A stretch of DNA of 64,000 bases from Pegea sp. RAD2-039 (Eukaryota > Chordata > Thaliacea > Salpida > Salpidae). This document shows positions 12,670-25,350 of this stretch, piece by piece; the first letter of the stretch is position 1, and every line of letters begins with the position of its first letter. The notes below the pieces were generated by a model. That model searched no databases. It had not been told where the DNA came from and saw only the letters and a list, made by a program, of their open reading frames with translations. The DNA lies in the NCBI GenBank assembly GCA_034620365.1, contig JAQGEQ010000295.1, forward strand, positions 1 through 64,000, written 5' to 3'. Position numbers and translations under genes: made by a program.

Positions 12670-13407
12670 TTACATAAGAAAGTTAGTTAAATTTGAATCA
12701 TTGTCTAAATAGCTTGCAGAAGAATAAGGATTAATTTGAGATGCATTTGTTGGCTGGAAGGTTTGATCGTGAAATAAAGTTGTTTCATCTTGAAAAACCT
12801 CTGCGTTGTTATTATTTAAAATTTCAACATTTGGTGGCAGCATCTCCTCATTTTGAGTGAATGAGCTTAAATCTCCAGTAGGTAAATCTTCTGACATCAG
12901 AAAAGCTTGATAAGATCTTTCCTCAGAAGGCCCTTGTGTAAAGTTTAGGTTGTTTGCAGTTGTAGCTTCGATTTCAAATAAAGTTTCTAAATTGTTGAAA
13001 TTATTATGGCTCTGTTCGAATTCAACGATTGTTTCGTTTTCTCCTTCTGTTGCCTTCATTTGATTTTGAGTAGCTTTTAAAGATTGATCAAGATGAAACA
13101 CTTTTTCTTTCAAAATATGAACCTCCGTGTTAAGGGATATCATCTTTGTATCTACTTCATCAATGTCGCATTCCGGTCCTATCCATTTTATTCGACTGCA
13201 ACCTAGTTTCTTAACCAACCCAGCTCCTTCAAGAACACCAGTTATATCGTACAATCTTCGACGCTTATCGAGCTCCAACTTTTCCATGGCTGTTTTTATG
13301 TCTAAAACACCATTTTCAGAGTTTCTAATCAAATTTACAAATTGTGAAGTCAGTAAATTTAGTGGTCTTTCGGTTCTTGTCTTGTAAACAGCCTTATCTA
13401 CCATCAT
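12670..13407 (-). CDS. E2F-family transcription factor, intact copy (245 aa)
   Basis: Single-exon frame. The first true ATG is at 13407 (the codon before it is TTG). Residues about 12-78 form an E2F winged-helix domain with the RRRLYDITGVLEG signature (R49-I55) and the usual KxxxxRIKWIG end; in this family it binds TTTSSCGC sites with a DP partner. Residues about 80-125 are heptad-like, fitting the dimerisation coil. A TQGPSEE string resembles the end of the marked-box fold, but the middle of that fold is missing, so the domain is shortened. The C-terminus YLDNDSNLTNFLM is placed like the Rb-binding LDxxxGxxDLF motif but is diverged. The TAA stop overlaps a strong splice-donor string (GTAAGT), so a further 3' exon cannot be excluded. 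Lack of introns beside intron-rich genes suggests retroposition before tandem duplication. Confidence 0.82.
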   Translation of the reverse strand: MMVDKAVYKTRTERPLNLLTSQFVNLIRNSENGVLDIKTAMEKLELDKRRRLYDITGVLEGAGLVKKLGCSRIKWIGPECDIDEVDTKMISLNTEVHILKEKVFHLDQSLKATQNQMKATEGENETIVEFEQSHNNFNNLETLFEIEATTANNLNFTQGPSEERSYQAFLMSEDLPTGDLSSFTQNEEMLPPNVEILNNNNAEVFQDETTLFHDQTFQPTNASQINPYSSASYLDNDSNLTNFLM

Positions 13408-13500
13408 CAATTTATTAAAGTCAAAACTAAGTACCTTTAAATTGCAAAGTCCTCAATTATAAAAAAAATGTAATATTTAAGTAATATAAATTATGCATCA

Positions 13501-16500
13501 ACTTAATGTATTTCATTATTTACTGTAGAAATATTTTTATACAAATACTATATATAGATTTTTTGTTTTAGATAACAAAGTACCTGGTTAGTTAACTAAA
13601 CTTTTCTATAACATATCGTTTACTTATTCATAACACGAAGACTTGAAATAAAAAGTAAACCTCAGCTAAAAAACAAACAGTTGAAAAAAAAAACTTTGTT
13701 TAGAACTTTGGTCTAAAACTAGGTTTAACAAATTAAAAGTCAAAAAAAATATATATAATTTTCATTGTATTTTGTAATCATTTTTATATCAGATAACACT
13801 TCTGCTATTGCTTAAAGTTACATAATTGATACTATTTTAATTATAAGAGTAATTCAAGCAAATAATTAACTGAATTAAAGTATTCTTTCTTAATATTATG
13901 GTTTTTATGTTAGGGCACAATTATAACATTTTTAAATTTTATTGATAAAACAAATTAGCGAAAATTGACGAATTCAAATTAAAAATCAAATTGACAGAAA
14001 GTCCTTTGCGTAAATAGTAATAATAAACAAATATTATTTTTCACTTAGTTTCTAAAAAAATTAAATCTGTTTAATTTTTCTGAACTTCAGATCGTTGTCT
14101 TTGCGTGTAAACACTTAAAATTTTAAAATATATAGTTTTTTAACTATTGTAAAAACTACGGAGATAGAGTTTCTATCAGAAACTAATAAATACCTTTGAA
14201 GGATTTTTAGATATTTGAAAAAGAAACTGGTAAGATTTGTATACACATATTTGGCTCTATTTTCATTTAAATGATTTAAATTTTGTAGAAAGTCTTTTGA
14301 GAAAGGTCTTAGCAGAACAAACTTATCTAAAATATTCAATTTCCTTATAAGAGTTTGTTTAGAGATTAAAGATGAGATTAAAAAATCTTTATAGCCTTGG
14401 GCGTTTGAAAATTAATGAATTGTTACATCATAATTTAACAGGTATAAGTTCGGAAATAAGCATTTAAAAAATATCAAGGGTGATAAAATTTGTATCAAAA
14501 ATTTAAAAGAACAATTCAAGAATACAAATAGACAAGATCGTAAAATTGAAAAGACAACATCTTACAAAAATATTCAAATTTGTATAAACTAATCCTATTA
14601 AGACCACGATTTTCGTTTTTCTGTAGATTGCAAACTAGTAAATTACCTCTCTAAAGATATACTTGAAAATATGTGAGAATAAGTTAAACATTACAAGTTT
14701 GACTTTGTTGAAAATGCATCAACGTTTAGTATTGTTGACCAAAAGAGCTTTTTAATATTAATTAAGTTTTACTCTTAATACTATTAAATTAGCTTACATT
14801 GAAGTTACACTGAGATGAAAACATTGAAAATTGTTAAAAACTTTAATAACTTTTGCTTATTAGACATCAATGAGCAGTCGATTTCGGTAGTATAACTCTT
14901 AAAGTAAAATGAAAATGATCAGTTACTATTATATAAATTGTTTAAAAATAATAAAAATTGTTAAATTAAAGTAGCAAAAAGTCTGTTAAAATAGTTTTTA
15001 CATTTATATTCAAAAAAATAAAAAATCTTTACAGCCTTGCCATTTTACTGTGATAATCATTAATCTGCCCATTAACACTGACATTGACCAATATGTCGAT
15101 ACATACCACTTCTTTTACCTAACAATAAACTTTCTTAAAAACAATACAAGTAAAAAGAATTCTAAAAGCTTAACATTTTGAATCTCACACTTTTAAAACA
15201 AGCAAACATTGTAAGCTAACAAATTTGAAATATAATGATATATAATTATCAAACTATTAGTTACAAAAACAAAACTTCAACTGAAAAATCACAGACAAGT
15301 GCAAAACAAGCGGCGTGGTCGTTCGAGTGTGTAATTTGATTACTTTGGAAGCTTTAAAGCAGTAGACAGTTTTATGTTTATGTTTAATTGTCAGCAGAGA
15401 GCTGCTGAGCTCATAAAAAGGGTTTAAAGCAAAAATATTTCATCAACTTTTCCTTTGATTAAACTTTATAATTTCCTCCTATTGGTCAAACAATACCCTC
15501 ATATAGCTGTAATATTATAAACATGATTGATTTATAATGCTTTATTATAACATTTTTAAATAAAGTTTGCTAACACGGAAATATATTTATTATAGTTTTA
15601 TTTTAAACTTTGTCTACTCAACTAACAGCATAAAAACAATTTTAACTACAACTAGTTCCTATTAAACCTTAAAATCTTTTATAAGAGTTTATTTTATTTT
15701 AAATTTTGTTTAGTGTAAACATAATCATTTTTAGTAAAAAAATATTAACTTTAAAACTATTAATATCAATATATTAATATTATTTATTTATTATATATAT
15801 ATAATTTAATAATTATACTTATTAATGATAAACAGAATCATATCTGGAATTCTTTTGCAAATAACATACTAAATAATGTTATATTAAACTGGTCATATTA
15901 ATGTTTTCTTACATAATTAAAGTAGACTCTTTTTTACGTAATCATACGCAACCTAACAATTAATGAAATAAAATAAACATATATCATGCTTCACTAACTT
16001 TCGGAATTCTTTTTAAATAGATTTTATCCAATAGATAACATTTTCCTCAAAGTTAAACAAAATTATCTTATGAATAAATATTTATTTAAAAGTTTCTATA
16101 TCTCACATAGCTTTTACAAATGTAGAAGTTGAATAACTAAATAAAAAAGCATATCTGCTCTATCATGCTTGACTGAGTTCTTAAGGAGTCATTGCAAACT
16201 TTATGTAAAGTTACAATATAATTTACAGTCTTAAACTTAGATGACAATAACTTTATACTAAATTCTAGTATACGTTTAAAAAATTAACATTCAAAATTGC
16301 AAAAACTATTTTCATTATACTGATTATTCTTAATTTTCATCGAACCTTTCATCACATTTTCAGCAGTTATGAAAGATATCATCAAACAACTCTGATAGGA
16401 AAACCTTCGGTTATCGACAATTATCAAAATTAAAATAAAGCTTTCTAGTTTTAAACATTTTAGAACCTTTGTTCTCTGGCATTCCAGTTTGTTTTTTGAA

Positions 16501-16539
16501 GCCTTTCAGTTCATATTCCAAATACATGCAGTAACATAC
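13501..16539. other. Intergenic, no supported gene
   Basis: AT-rich; no convincing frame, RNA gene or mobile element. An AT microsatellite lies near 15770-15810. Confidence 0.5.
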
Positions 16540-17130
16540 AGACTGACTTTCAAAATTATGTGAATTTCAAAATATTTATCAATTTAAAGTGTTTGCTAAT
16601 CAAGATTTTTAAATAATGAATTATATTTATTTTTTGTGTTAAAAATTGTAACTAATTTTTTGTTTTTATTTCTTCTGAAATAATTTCTATGAAAATCTAT
16701 TTTCTAGGGTTTCTTCACAACATTCTGGAATCAGTTTTCATCATTAATCAAGCTTAAGAAGTTTAATATGCTGCGCTGTAACTAATCAAGGTTTCCCAAA
16801 TACAATTTAAAAATTTATCAATAAATGCATTATGTAGATTACCCTTTGTCGTAAAAAAGTTACAAATTAATCATTCTGTAAAAGTAGAAGTCTTTAAATA
16901 GCTCTTTTTAATTGGCATATTTGGTTTATATGGAAACGATTAAAGTAATATAGTCGCTGCGAAACCTGCTAAAATGTATTATATCCTCTACAAATATAAT
17001 TTTTTATCATTAATTAACCAGCATATAGGTGATAAAAGAAACAAAATAATGCTACATTACAATTTACTGTAATTTCTTATCAGGCAGCAAATTTGTTAGA
17101 AAATAAAATGATTAAAAATATGTTTTAAGA
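16540..17130. repeat. Diverged duplicated block, copy 2 (partner 3395-4230)
   Basis: Collinear with 3395-4230 by the landmarks listed there. Same orientation, 13 kb apart, heavily diverged. Confidence 0.55.
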
Positions 17131-18556
17131 TAAATATGTGGAGTCTTTAAAATTACAGAATGGAAATAAAAATTAAAAATAAATTTCAGAACTTAAGTGA
17201 ACACAGCATAACAGTTATAGAATATCATTTTCAGTTATCTCACAGTTAATAAAATATGGATAATTTGAAGTATCTTACAAATTAGATATACGAAAAGAAT
17301 TTCTATTTACAGAGAAAATCAGATTAATAATTGTAGATAAATATTAATATACGTAAAAAAACTATCATAAACAAAAATAATTTTTTTTGATTGGATTCAG
17401 TGTTAGATAACAAATCTCTAATAACAATGGGTAAATTAACTATAAGTTAACTATAGTTATAATTAACTATGGGTAGATAGCAAGGCTGATAAATTTTAAA
17501 AAATTTTTAATAGTCTCCATGAATTAGCGAAACCTACACGAAGAGTTATTTCTTTTAGACACTAATTTTACAAGTCATTAAGAAACTTAAATAAAAAAAA
17601 TCAATTACCACTTTTCGCAAAAATAGCCTACAATCAAAAATAATAACATAATTTTACATTTATTTTACCTCAAAAGAACAATGATTTACAACAAAATATT
17701 ATTACCTACATTATTCTTCTTGATTCTAGTTTTTTGTTTGAAACTCAGTTTTATCACCAATTTCCATTGTAACTATTTCTACATCATTTTTTATACTACT
17801 GCATTAGTTCTTGACAGTATAAACATCATAAGTAATATCATTTTTTGAAATTTATTCAAAATTTTCACTTTTTTCTCCAGTAAAAATTCAGAAAAATTAA
17901 TATAATTCATAAAAATAACGTAATTCAATCATAACTTCATTTCTTAATGGCAAATAGTATTTTAATTCTTCTGCTTCAGCTTTAAATGAATATAGCTTTT
18001 AGAATTAATAAAAATGTTTGTCAAATGATTTATAATTGATATTCTAAAATTGTTTTTTGAAGTTTGTAGTTTTTTTTTTGTCTAATTTAAGCTTTATCAT
18101 TTACTAATGATTATGTTTACAGACCTGGTAAATGTTTTAATGCCAAAAATAATAACTTTTCAACAGAATACAAATCAAAAAGAGAAAAATTTCATTTAGT
18201 TTACAAGCTGATTAATCTTGGCAAATTTCTATATTGTCAGAAAATATTTTCAAGTTGAAACATTTCCAAGCTTGGCTCATTAGTTTTTATAAGTCAATAC
18301 AGACTCCTTAGGTATAAATGGTTCTGTGGAAGAAGCTTTTTGTAGTACTAATTACTAGTTATTTGTTAGCTATTGACTGGAAGACATTTTGTTTGTGATG
18401 CATCAGTGTAAGATTTTAAAATAATTTTATTCATACAGTAATATTATCTTTTCTGCAGCCTTATTTAGTTAAAATTAGTACATGTTAAAATTTAAAACCG
18501 ACTTTTTAAAAATGTCAGTCCTGCAGTACTGCAGTTATATTATTTGATTAATAATT
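17131..18556. other. Intergenic; one weak coding-like scrap
   Basis: On the minus strand around 17726-17800 a 24-codon frame with ordinary amino-acid composition (ends ..GDKTEFQTKN then a stop) is preceded by an AG. It may be an exon remnant of a lost gene. Nothing else supported. Confidence 0.3.
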
Positions 18557-19080
18557 TTAGTATGAAGCTGGTGAAGACCATATTCTTGTTTTGTGGTAAA
18601 CTTTATCATGCTGACTTATTTTGTTTACATCTGTTATATAAGGCATGAACAAAAAACAGCCATTTTTGAACGCAGAGGAATGTATACGAATGGACAAAAC
18701 CATCTTTGAGCCTGTGGGTTCAAAGCATACATCGCAGTCTAAGATACGGTATGCTTTGTTATATTGTGACAAAATCTGATTAGCTGAAAATATCTTCCCT
18801 GACTATTGGTAAGTGGAGCCAATATATCGCTGCGTTAAGAGAAGCAACATATGAGAGTTATTCATGTGGAAAATTTACAATCTTTTGATTTCACTTTGCT
18901 ATCAGACATTACTGAACCGTGTAACCAAACAGCAGATAGAAAGATTTCATTCAAACCTTTTTTCAAGTCTATATAAGGTTTGAAATGACTAAATTGAGAA
19001 TAAATTGGCGAACTTGACATAAAAAATAGTATTAACGTCTTGAGTCTTAATATTTGCAAGTAAGTTCTATTTTCTTTCAA
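18557..19080 (-). CDS. Possible secreted CUB-like protein (two exons, start unresolved)
   Basis: Exons 18895-19080 and 18557-18802 join in frame across a 92-nt GT-AG interval (143 codons open). The 5' end of the first exon has no ATG; the first internal one is at 19020, or a further upstream exon exists. A hydrophobic stretch (about LRLKTLILFFMSSS) could be a signal peptide. Exon 2 reads DCDVCFEPTGSKMVLSIRI, then a run to a second Cys and FLFMPYI. The spacing of Cys, P-x-G, alternating hydrophobics and the later Cys resembles the second half of a CUB domain. The resemblance is weak and I did not recognise a family with confidence; a chance pair of open frames is the alternative. Confidence 0.3.
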
Positions 19081-20969
19081 ATGTATTACATCATCACAAC
19101 AATTTACTATTTTTCATGAAAATTAATATTAAAAATACTGAAACGTTAAATCAAGTATAGCTGAGTATAAAATAAAAAATATTTTATAACTCATCAATAA
19201 GTATAAATCTTAGACCTTGTTTACTTTTTAGCACTTACTGAATTGTTTAAATAATTATATATTAATGATTATGAAATACATTTTAATGGATATTAAATTG
19301 AAATTATTGTTATTCAAATCAAAAACATAGTTGTTGTAACTGAAAAGAGTAAAAACAGTTTCTAAGTTTGGAATGTAGAACAAAATCAATTGATTGCATT
19401 CTTATAGGTATTTTGAGTTGTTTTTTTTAAACGGAAAGTTTAATTTCAAAACTAAGAATATTACAACATAGCAACTATCGAGTCTTGTACTGAAACCACT
19501 TTCTATTCATGTGCTACGTTACAGCCCGAGGCAACGTAGTTGCAACTGTTAAATCGTTTTGTCTAACACCATGATAATAATTCAATTTTTAGAAAAAACT
19601 AAAACTTGAGGTTAAACTCCACTAAGATACAATGAAATTTACTATATGAAAACAAATCACAATCCAAATGGAAATTTCAGTTGAAATATTTCAATTTATT
19701 TGAAACCCAATCCAATGCACATGTTCATCCCCTAAAAAGTTTATTTTGTATTAAACATTTATATTATTAATAATAAACTAGAAAATAAAATATTTCCAAT
19801 ACTGTGATAAACAAAATCAATTAATTAACACTTCAAAGTTACAATAAATGTATCATTTATATTATCATTATTTGACAATTAATAAAACTTAAATATGGTC
19901 TCAATTCTTGGCTGAAAATTCTAAGATTAAACTCTTAAACCATAAAGGTGAATTAGCCCACCAACCATATAAGTGTAGTTTTGAAGTTGTTCATGCATCA
20001 TTGCTGTATTATTTTATGAAATTTTAAACTATGATAATTTTAGTTTAAACTTTTTTATTGGTGACATTAATTACACAATAAAAGTATTTTGTAATCAATG
20101 TATTTAAAAAAGAGAACTTTATATTTGTATGATTTTTAACATTATTAGGTTATGACATCTTACAGATATTACTTGGAGAATTTAGGCGCGAAAACTTAGT
20201 TTGAACAGAGTAGTAGACAAGTTTTGAGTTTTCTATTTTATAACTTTCTCGATAAGTCTCACTATTGCCTGCTACATTTGAATATAAAGTTTGACTATGT
20301 GAATAAGATAGGTAACTTCAAACTAGATAGTTTGATATTAAACAACAATTCTTTTACTGAATTTATATTTTCGTGTTTATTTTTATAGCATACTTTGATA
20401 ACTTCAGTTAAAATTTCAGAAAAAAACATAGCAACTTTTGAACTTCTTCAAAATGTTTTATTAATACGCTGCACTATGTCCCAAGGGATAGCTCGTAGAA
20501 TGATTCATTTGATACGAATTCAATTGGTTAGAAAATATTAAAGTAGTAATGAATATCTTCAAACAAATCAAAAACATAAATATTCTGAAGTACAACATAC
20601 AAACAAATGAAGGTTCGTCCATTTCGACGAAACAGTCCACCTCCTAAATGAATCATATAAAATTTATTTTAATAAAACTAATTCAATCAATAAAAAACTT
20701 AAAATAATTAATTTAATTAATTTACGAAATCTGTTATAATTTACAAATTACGCTAATAAGGCTTATCAAATCAAGAGCACAGTATGAATAAACGGTATAG
20801 ACTATTATACTTAGAACATAAAAACTTTACGCACATTACACGTAATAATTGCAAACTCTCCGAACATTCTTTAAGGATTTATTTTTGAAGTGGTTGAACA
20901 CAAAGGTTTGATACTGCTGTCTGAACGACTGTAAAAGTAGAATGACTGAACAAGAGAGAAAAACCTCTT
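19081..20969. other. Intergenic; two small inverted repeats
   Basis: No gene supported. Two perfect short inverted repeats stand out in this AT-rich stretch: CTACGTT/AACGTAG at 19514-19539 (12-nt GC-richer loop), and TTCGTC/GACGAA at 20614-20631 just left of the large tandem array. Confidence 0.4.
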
Positions 20970-23900
20970 ATCATGCTTGACTAAATTCATAGTGAATAAA
21001 TAGGAGTTTTTACGTAGAGTAACATTATGGATTTTAACGCTGATAAATTCTGGTTGAACTGTAACATACATTAAAAGAATTTGTATTCAAACTTCAGTAA
21101 GAACCTGAATTTGATTAAACAAAATTTAAAAAAATTTTCAATTTAATCGCAAGTTAATTTGTTTGTACTTCTACGGCAATTATCATTTTATAATTTATTT
21201 TTCCCGCAGCAATTATTGATTTTGATGTGTTGAAGGTTATATAGGTTTCATAACGAATTTGAATATTCATTATTGTTCAATATTGTAAACTCTTACCAAC
21301 GAAACACTGAAAAGGCAAATTTACAACATTTTTTTAAATTTTGACATAAAAATCAGATTAATAGAAATTAAATGTTAATTTATATTTTTTCACAAAGTAT
21401 AATGTCAAAACTAAAGTAGGAATCTAGTTTTTATTTCAAAGAAAATTTCTTATATACTATTGTTAGCTTTTTATAATAGACAACATAATGTATGGCTTCC
21501 AACGAAAACCAATATCGAATCGATTTAGGAAAACGTTATGCAAAAAGGAAATTAGAAATGATTAGATATTCTTATTCAACATTCGTTAAAAGTATAGTAT
21601 GTACTACAACATTAATTAAATTAGGATATTTATAATTGTGTTACATTAACCCTTGATTATTTTAGGGCCTGCTTTAAATTTGATGAGTATAAGCAAACGT
21701 TATATATAAAGCCTACTTACACCAAATAATTGGCTAGAGAGGAATGAATAACCTTAACCTACCGTGTACGGCATTAAATATTTTTCCAACCATGATACAA
21801 ATAAAAGAAATAGTATTAGAAAGAATTAGAACAGTGATAAAAACTCAAAAACGACTCAAACGTTGCATAATATTAGTTTAACAATTAAAAGATATTTTGC
21901 TAACCGACAAAATATTATTGAACTTAAATAAAGTTAGATAATAATTATATAATTATTATCATTATTCAAATAAAACATTATTAATTTGATCGCTAATTTT
22001 GATTGAATTTGCCATATAAGTAATTATTTCTGTTTATTCCTTAACAAAAACATTCATAGAATTAGAAAGTTATAATTAAATCAAAATGAATTAGTTAAAA
22101 CGCCACTTTCGTGTTGTTTTGGTTTAATTTATAAACCAATAAAACTAAGCTAAGATAATTATTTTGTTTAACTAAGTTTGATTATTGTTTTATTGCTTTG
22201 TTTATTTAAATTAATATTTTTCAAGAGTTGTAACAAATACTAACTATATAAATGTTTTAAATAAAGGTAACTTTACTAATTTAAGCTAAAATATATATAA
22301 TTTAAAACTAGGAGTTATTTACTTAAGTTAAATTTTAACAAACTAATTTCTTAGCTAAAGAAGACATGAATTAGGAATCAAAATTATTTTTATTATATAA
22401 CTAACAATAATTAGATAGGTACTAACAATTGTTTGTTATGTGTTATCTCTATCACTTTAGTATATATAATTAAAAAATAAAACTGAAATTAATAAATTTA
22501 ATTGTAAAATATTCTTATCAAAAAATATTAATTTTACAAAATACTCTTTCTAAGTGACAAAAGTTTATATATATAATTAACAAATAAACTCTATAAAATA
22601 TATTTGAGAATTATATTGTTGTGTTTATGTTATTTTAAGTAAATAGATATATCTTTGATTGAAAATATGAGTTTTATTTAAACTTGAAAAATATATTTAA
22701 TAATATTTTATTTTCTGTAGTTATAACTTTTATTTAAAATATTACTTTTTTCTATTATACTTTAACTAACTTTTCCTAACATTCTTTAAAAGAAGAGGCT
22801 AAATTAGCTATATAATTAAAATGTTTTCCTTTTTGTGAGTATATATAACAATTTTGTAGCAATAAACTTTGTTTGTTAAAATAAATTTTAAAAAATAATA
22901 TAATAAAATCTCTTTAGAATAGATAATAGAATTTCTATGACTAGTTTCGTTATGCTAAGGTCTTTTTAAATGTTATAAGACCACCTTGTAAAAACATCTG
23001 AAATTTTACACACTTAAAAACTATTTCATTAAATTATACTTTTTATTTTAACTTTTTGATTGTGTTTAAATATCTCTTATAATAGTTTTCTTACTTTTTA
23101 TATTTTAAAATATATACATTTACATAAAAAGTACAAAAATATAATTTTGATTAAACTTTTTAACTATTTAAAAGCTGTACAAATTTTCAAACCATTGAAG
23201 GAAAACTCTTTTGATAATAACAAAACAATAATCATAAGTGATTTTCAGGAAGTTCTTTTAGACTGATTAATTCAGGGTTGTTTAATAGGGATTATTTAAG
23301 ATAATTGTTCTTCTTTTTGTTACAGCTTAGACCCAATGGAAGACAGAAGTTTTGAATCTTAAACTCAACAAACTGAAGCAAAAACTTCATTTGTTCCTAT
23401 TTTGGTTAAAATTGTTGAGTACAAAATTTCCTGCCTGGAAGAACAATTGTCCATTAAATAAGAACAGAAATTATAAATATTAATTTGTTACCTATGCAGC
23501 AGGATTTCACTTTAAACTGGTAAATGGATATTTTTTTGGTAATTTTAGTTTTAAGTATAAAAATTGTGATTGAACTAAGGTTATTCTATTAAAAAATGTT
23601 GTGGTAAATGCTGATTGTTTAACTAAAAATGGAGTTTTGTAATCATAAGTTTGTATATCAATAAAATTATACATAAATTATATTTATACTCCAAAAAAGA
23701 TATAAAATGATCATAACCAGTTATAACTTCATAGGCAAATTATAATTTTTATTCTTAGCAAATATATGAATTCAATAACAAAAAATTTTTGTAGTTTGTT
23801 GAAACAAGACACCTCTGTTATTGAATCGTTCTATCTACTTCAAAACAGAAGAAGGAACTTAAACTTCAGCTGAAGTATATAGAGGAAGCAACCTAAATTC

Positions 23901-25350
23901 TAACTGATGTAGAATGATCTAGAATGCTTTTGGGATTTGATTTATATAAAATTTGATGATTAAGGTAATATTGATCTAACATGATAACAAATCTAAACAT
24001 GTAAAAGATAATCTTTTAAATGTTGGAAATCATGATGAAGAAGCTGATCTTAGCTGATTAAGAGTAGAGAATACAGATCCTGTAAGCTGTCTTTAAAGAT
24101 TTCAGGTTGCATTTCTTACAATTGCACATATTTCTTTTATATTTAAAAGTTTTTGTTTTGTATGAAGTAAATTAAAATTGTTTATAAAAGAAATGACTTG
24201 TTTGTTATAGCGGTATTGTCATTTACTAAAAATAGTTTTTTATCTTTCATCCTTATTAGATAACTTCATTAACCTGAAAAACAGCAATTAAAAAATTTGT
24301 TAAGGGCACTGCGGTGATGTCAGAATATAGTGCAAATACTCAAACATTAGAAAGAAATATATACAAAAAAAAATTGAAAAAATCGAGAAAAGTGGTTTAG
24401 GGAATGCAAATTTAAACAAGGTCTTGTTATGATGACTACAAGAACCATTTAAAATTATAAACCTGATGTTAACAGCAAGAGAATTCCAGTCTCTACATCA
24501 ACAAGATAAGTATTGGGAATGAAAGACTGGTGTATTGCACATATGCTCACCTGGCCTTGCAGTAGCTGCTAAAATGACACTGAGTAGTGACCAGGTGCTT
24601 ACAAGGTTGAAACGCCAGCTTTATATTTAGAGTCATTTACCTTACAAATTTTTGTAAACCGAATTTAAGAGCTTAAATAACCTGAGCTCATATCACCGTT
24701 TCATTTTCGAAAAGATGTGTTATTATAGGCTCCAACTCGGGACATTTCCTGAGTTATGTTGGTGTGATAGCAGCTACATAAAAGATGGTGTGAGAAAATA
24801 AAAATGATAGGTTATCTTAATAACAACGACAACAATTATATTTGAAAGATTTTAATTTTACGACCGATTGTCATAAAATTAAAAAGAGTTATTAGATTTT
24901 TAATTGACCAGAACAAAGATTTCATTTGTAAACTCTCTATAATTGCTTGAACACATCAAGACAATATAACTTAAACCTCCACTTAATATTAAGTTTAAGT
25001 TAAAACCACGACACAAATAGTGCTTAAACTAAAAAACCTTAAAGTGTTGTAAGCTAAGAAATAGTGAAAGTATGAAAATGAAAAGATATTTATTAGTTTT
25101 ATTAAAATAATTATCAGCTAATATTTCTAAGATATAAAATATAATATTAATTTTCTATATTTTGTTTTAGTTATAAAATTGAACAAATAATGATGTAGTT
25201 TTTATCATTTCAGAATTGTTCGTCTAATTTCTCCATTAGACATTATATTTCAGGAATTTTCAACCAGAAGTATACCTCTTAAACATTTAAAACAAATGTC
25301 TGCAATGTGGTTTAATAAAGATTCATTATTCTGGTTTAAATAACCATACC
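20970..25350. repeat. Large tandem array, copy 1 (diverged, partly deleted)
   Basis: First of four direct copies. Anchors: 'aacattat' at 21021, 'cgccactttcgtgttgtttt' at 22101, 'gttacctatgcagcagga' at 23487, 'agggcactgcggtgatgtc' at 24303. It is the most diverged copy: between the last two anchors it is about 590 nt shorter than the others (816 against 1404-1413 nt), and it has about 390 extra nt at 21330-21712. It keeps a roughly 130-nt segment (about 25040-25175) that copies 2 and 3 lack but copy 4 has. Confidence 0.85.
21492..21635 (+). CDS. Small ORF in copy-1-specific insert (47 aa), unrecognised
   Basis: ATG to TAA, starting MASNENQYRIDLGKRYAKRK, basic in the middle. It lies wholly inside the roughly 390-nt segment that copies 2-4 lack. 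Start and composition look less random than other short frames here. It may be a first exon, a scrap of an inserted element, or chance; no splice donor was identified with confidence. Confidence 0.25.
   Translation: MASNENQYRIDLGKRYAKRKLEMIRYSYSTFVKSIVCTTTLIKLGYL

Larger units (their letters stand above)
9581..13500 (-). repeat. Tandem duplication carrying two E2F-like genes (period about 2.29 kb)
   Basis: Unit 1 (about 9585-11870) and unit 2 (about 11870-13500 or beyond) align along spacer, 3' flank, gene and proximal 5' flank. Two anchors give the period: a tRNA-like motif at 9846 and 12137 (2291 nt), and the gene 3' end at 10400 and 12690 (2290 nt). Spacer strings such as 'tagtattagtaatttcaatt' occur at both unit starts. 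Confidence 0.8.

Noticed and set aside
13127-13387. 86-codon plus-strand frame opposite the intact E2F
   Set aside because: It is the antisense shadow of the E2F DNA-binding domain.
18557-18772. 71-codon minus-strand frame taken alone as a gene
   Set aside because: It begins at a non-ATG codon; it is only meaningful as part of the two-exon model listed with low confidence.
23320-23470. Exon-like frame after 'tttgttacag' in array copy 1
   Set aside because: In copy 1 one TAA interrupts it and in copies 2-4 further stops appear; no joinable exons. Reading TAA as sense (alternative code) was considered, but the other genes in the window use TAA as a stop.
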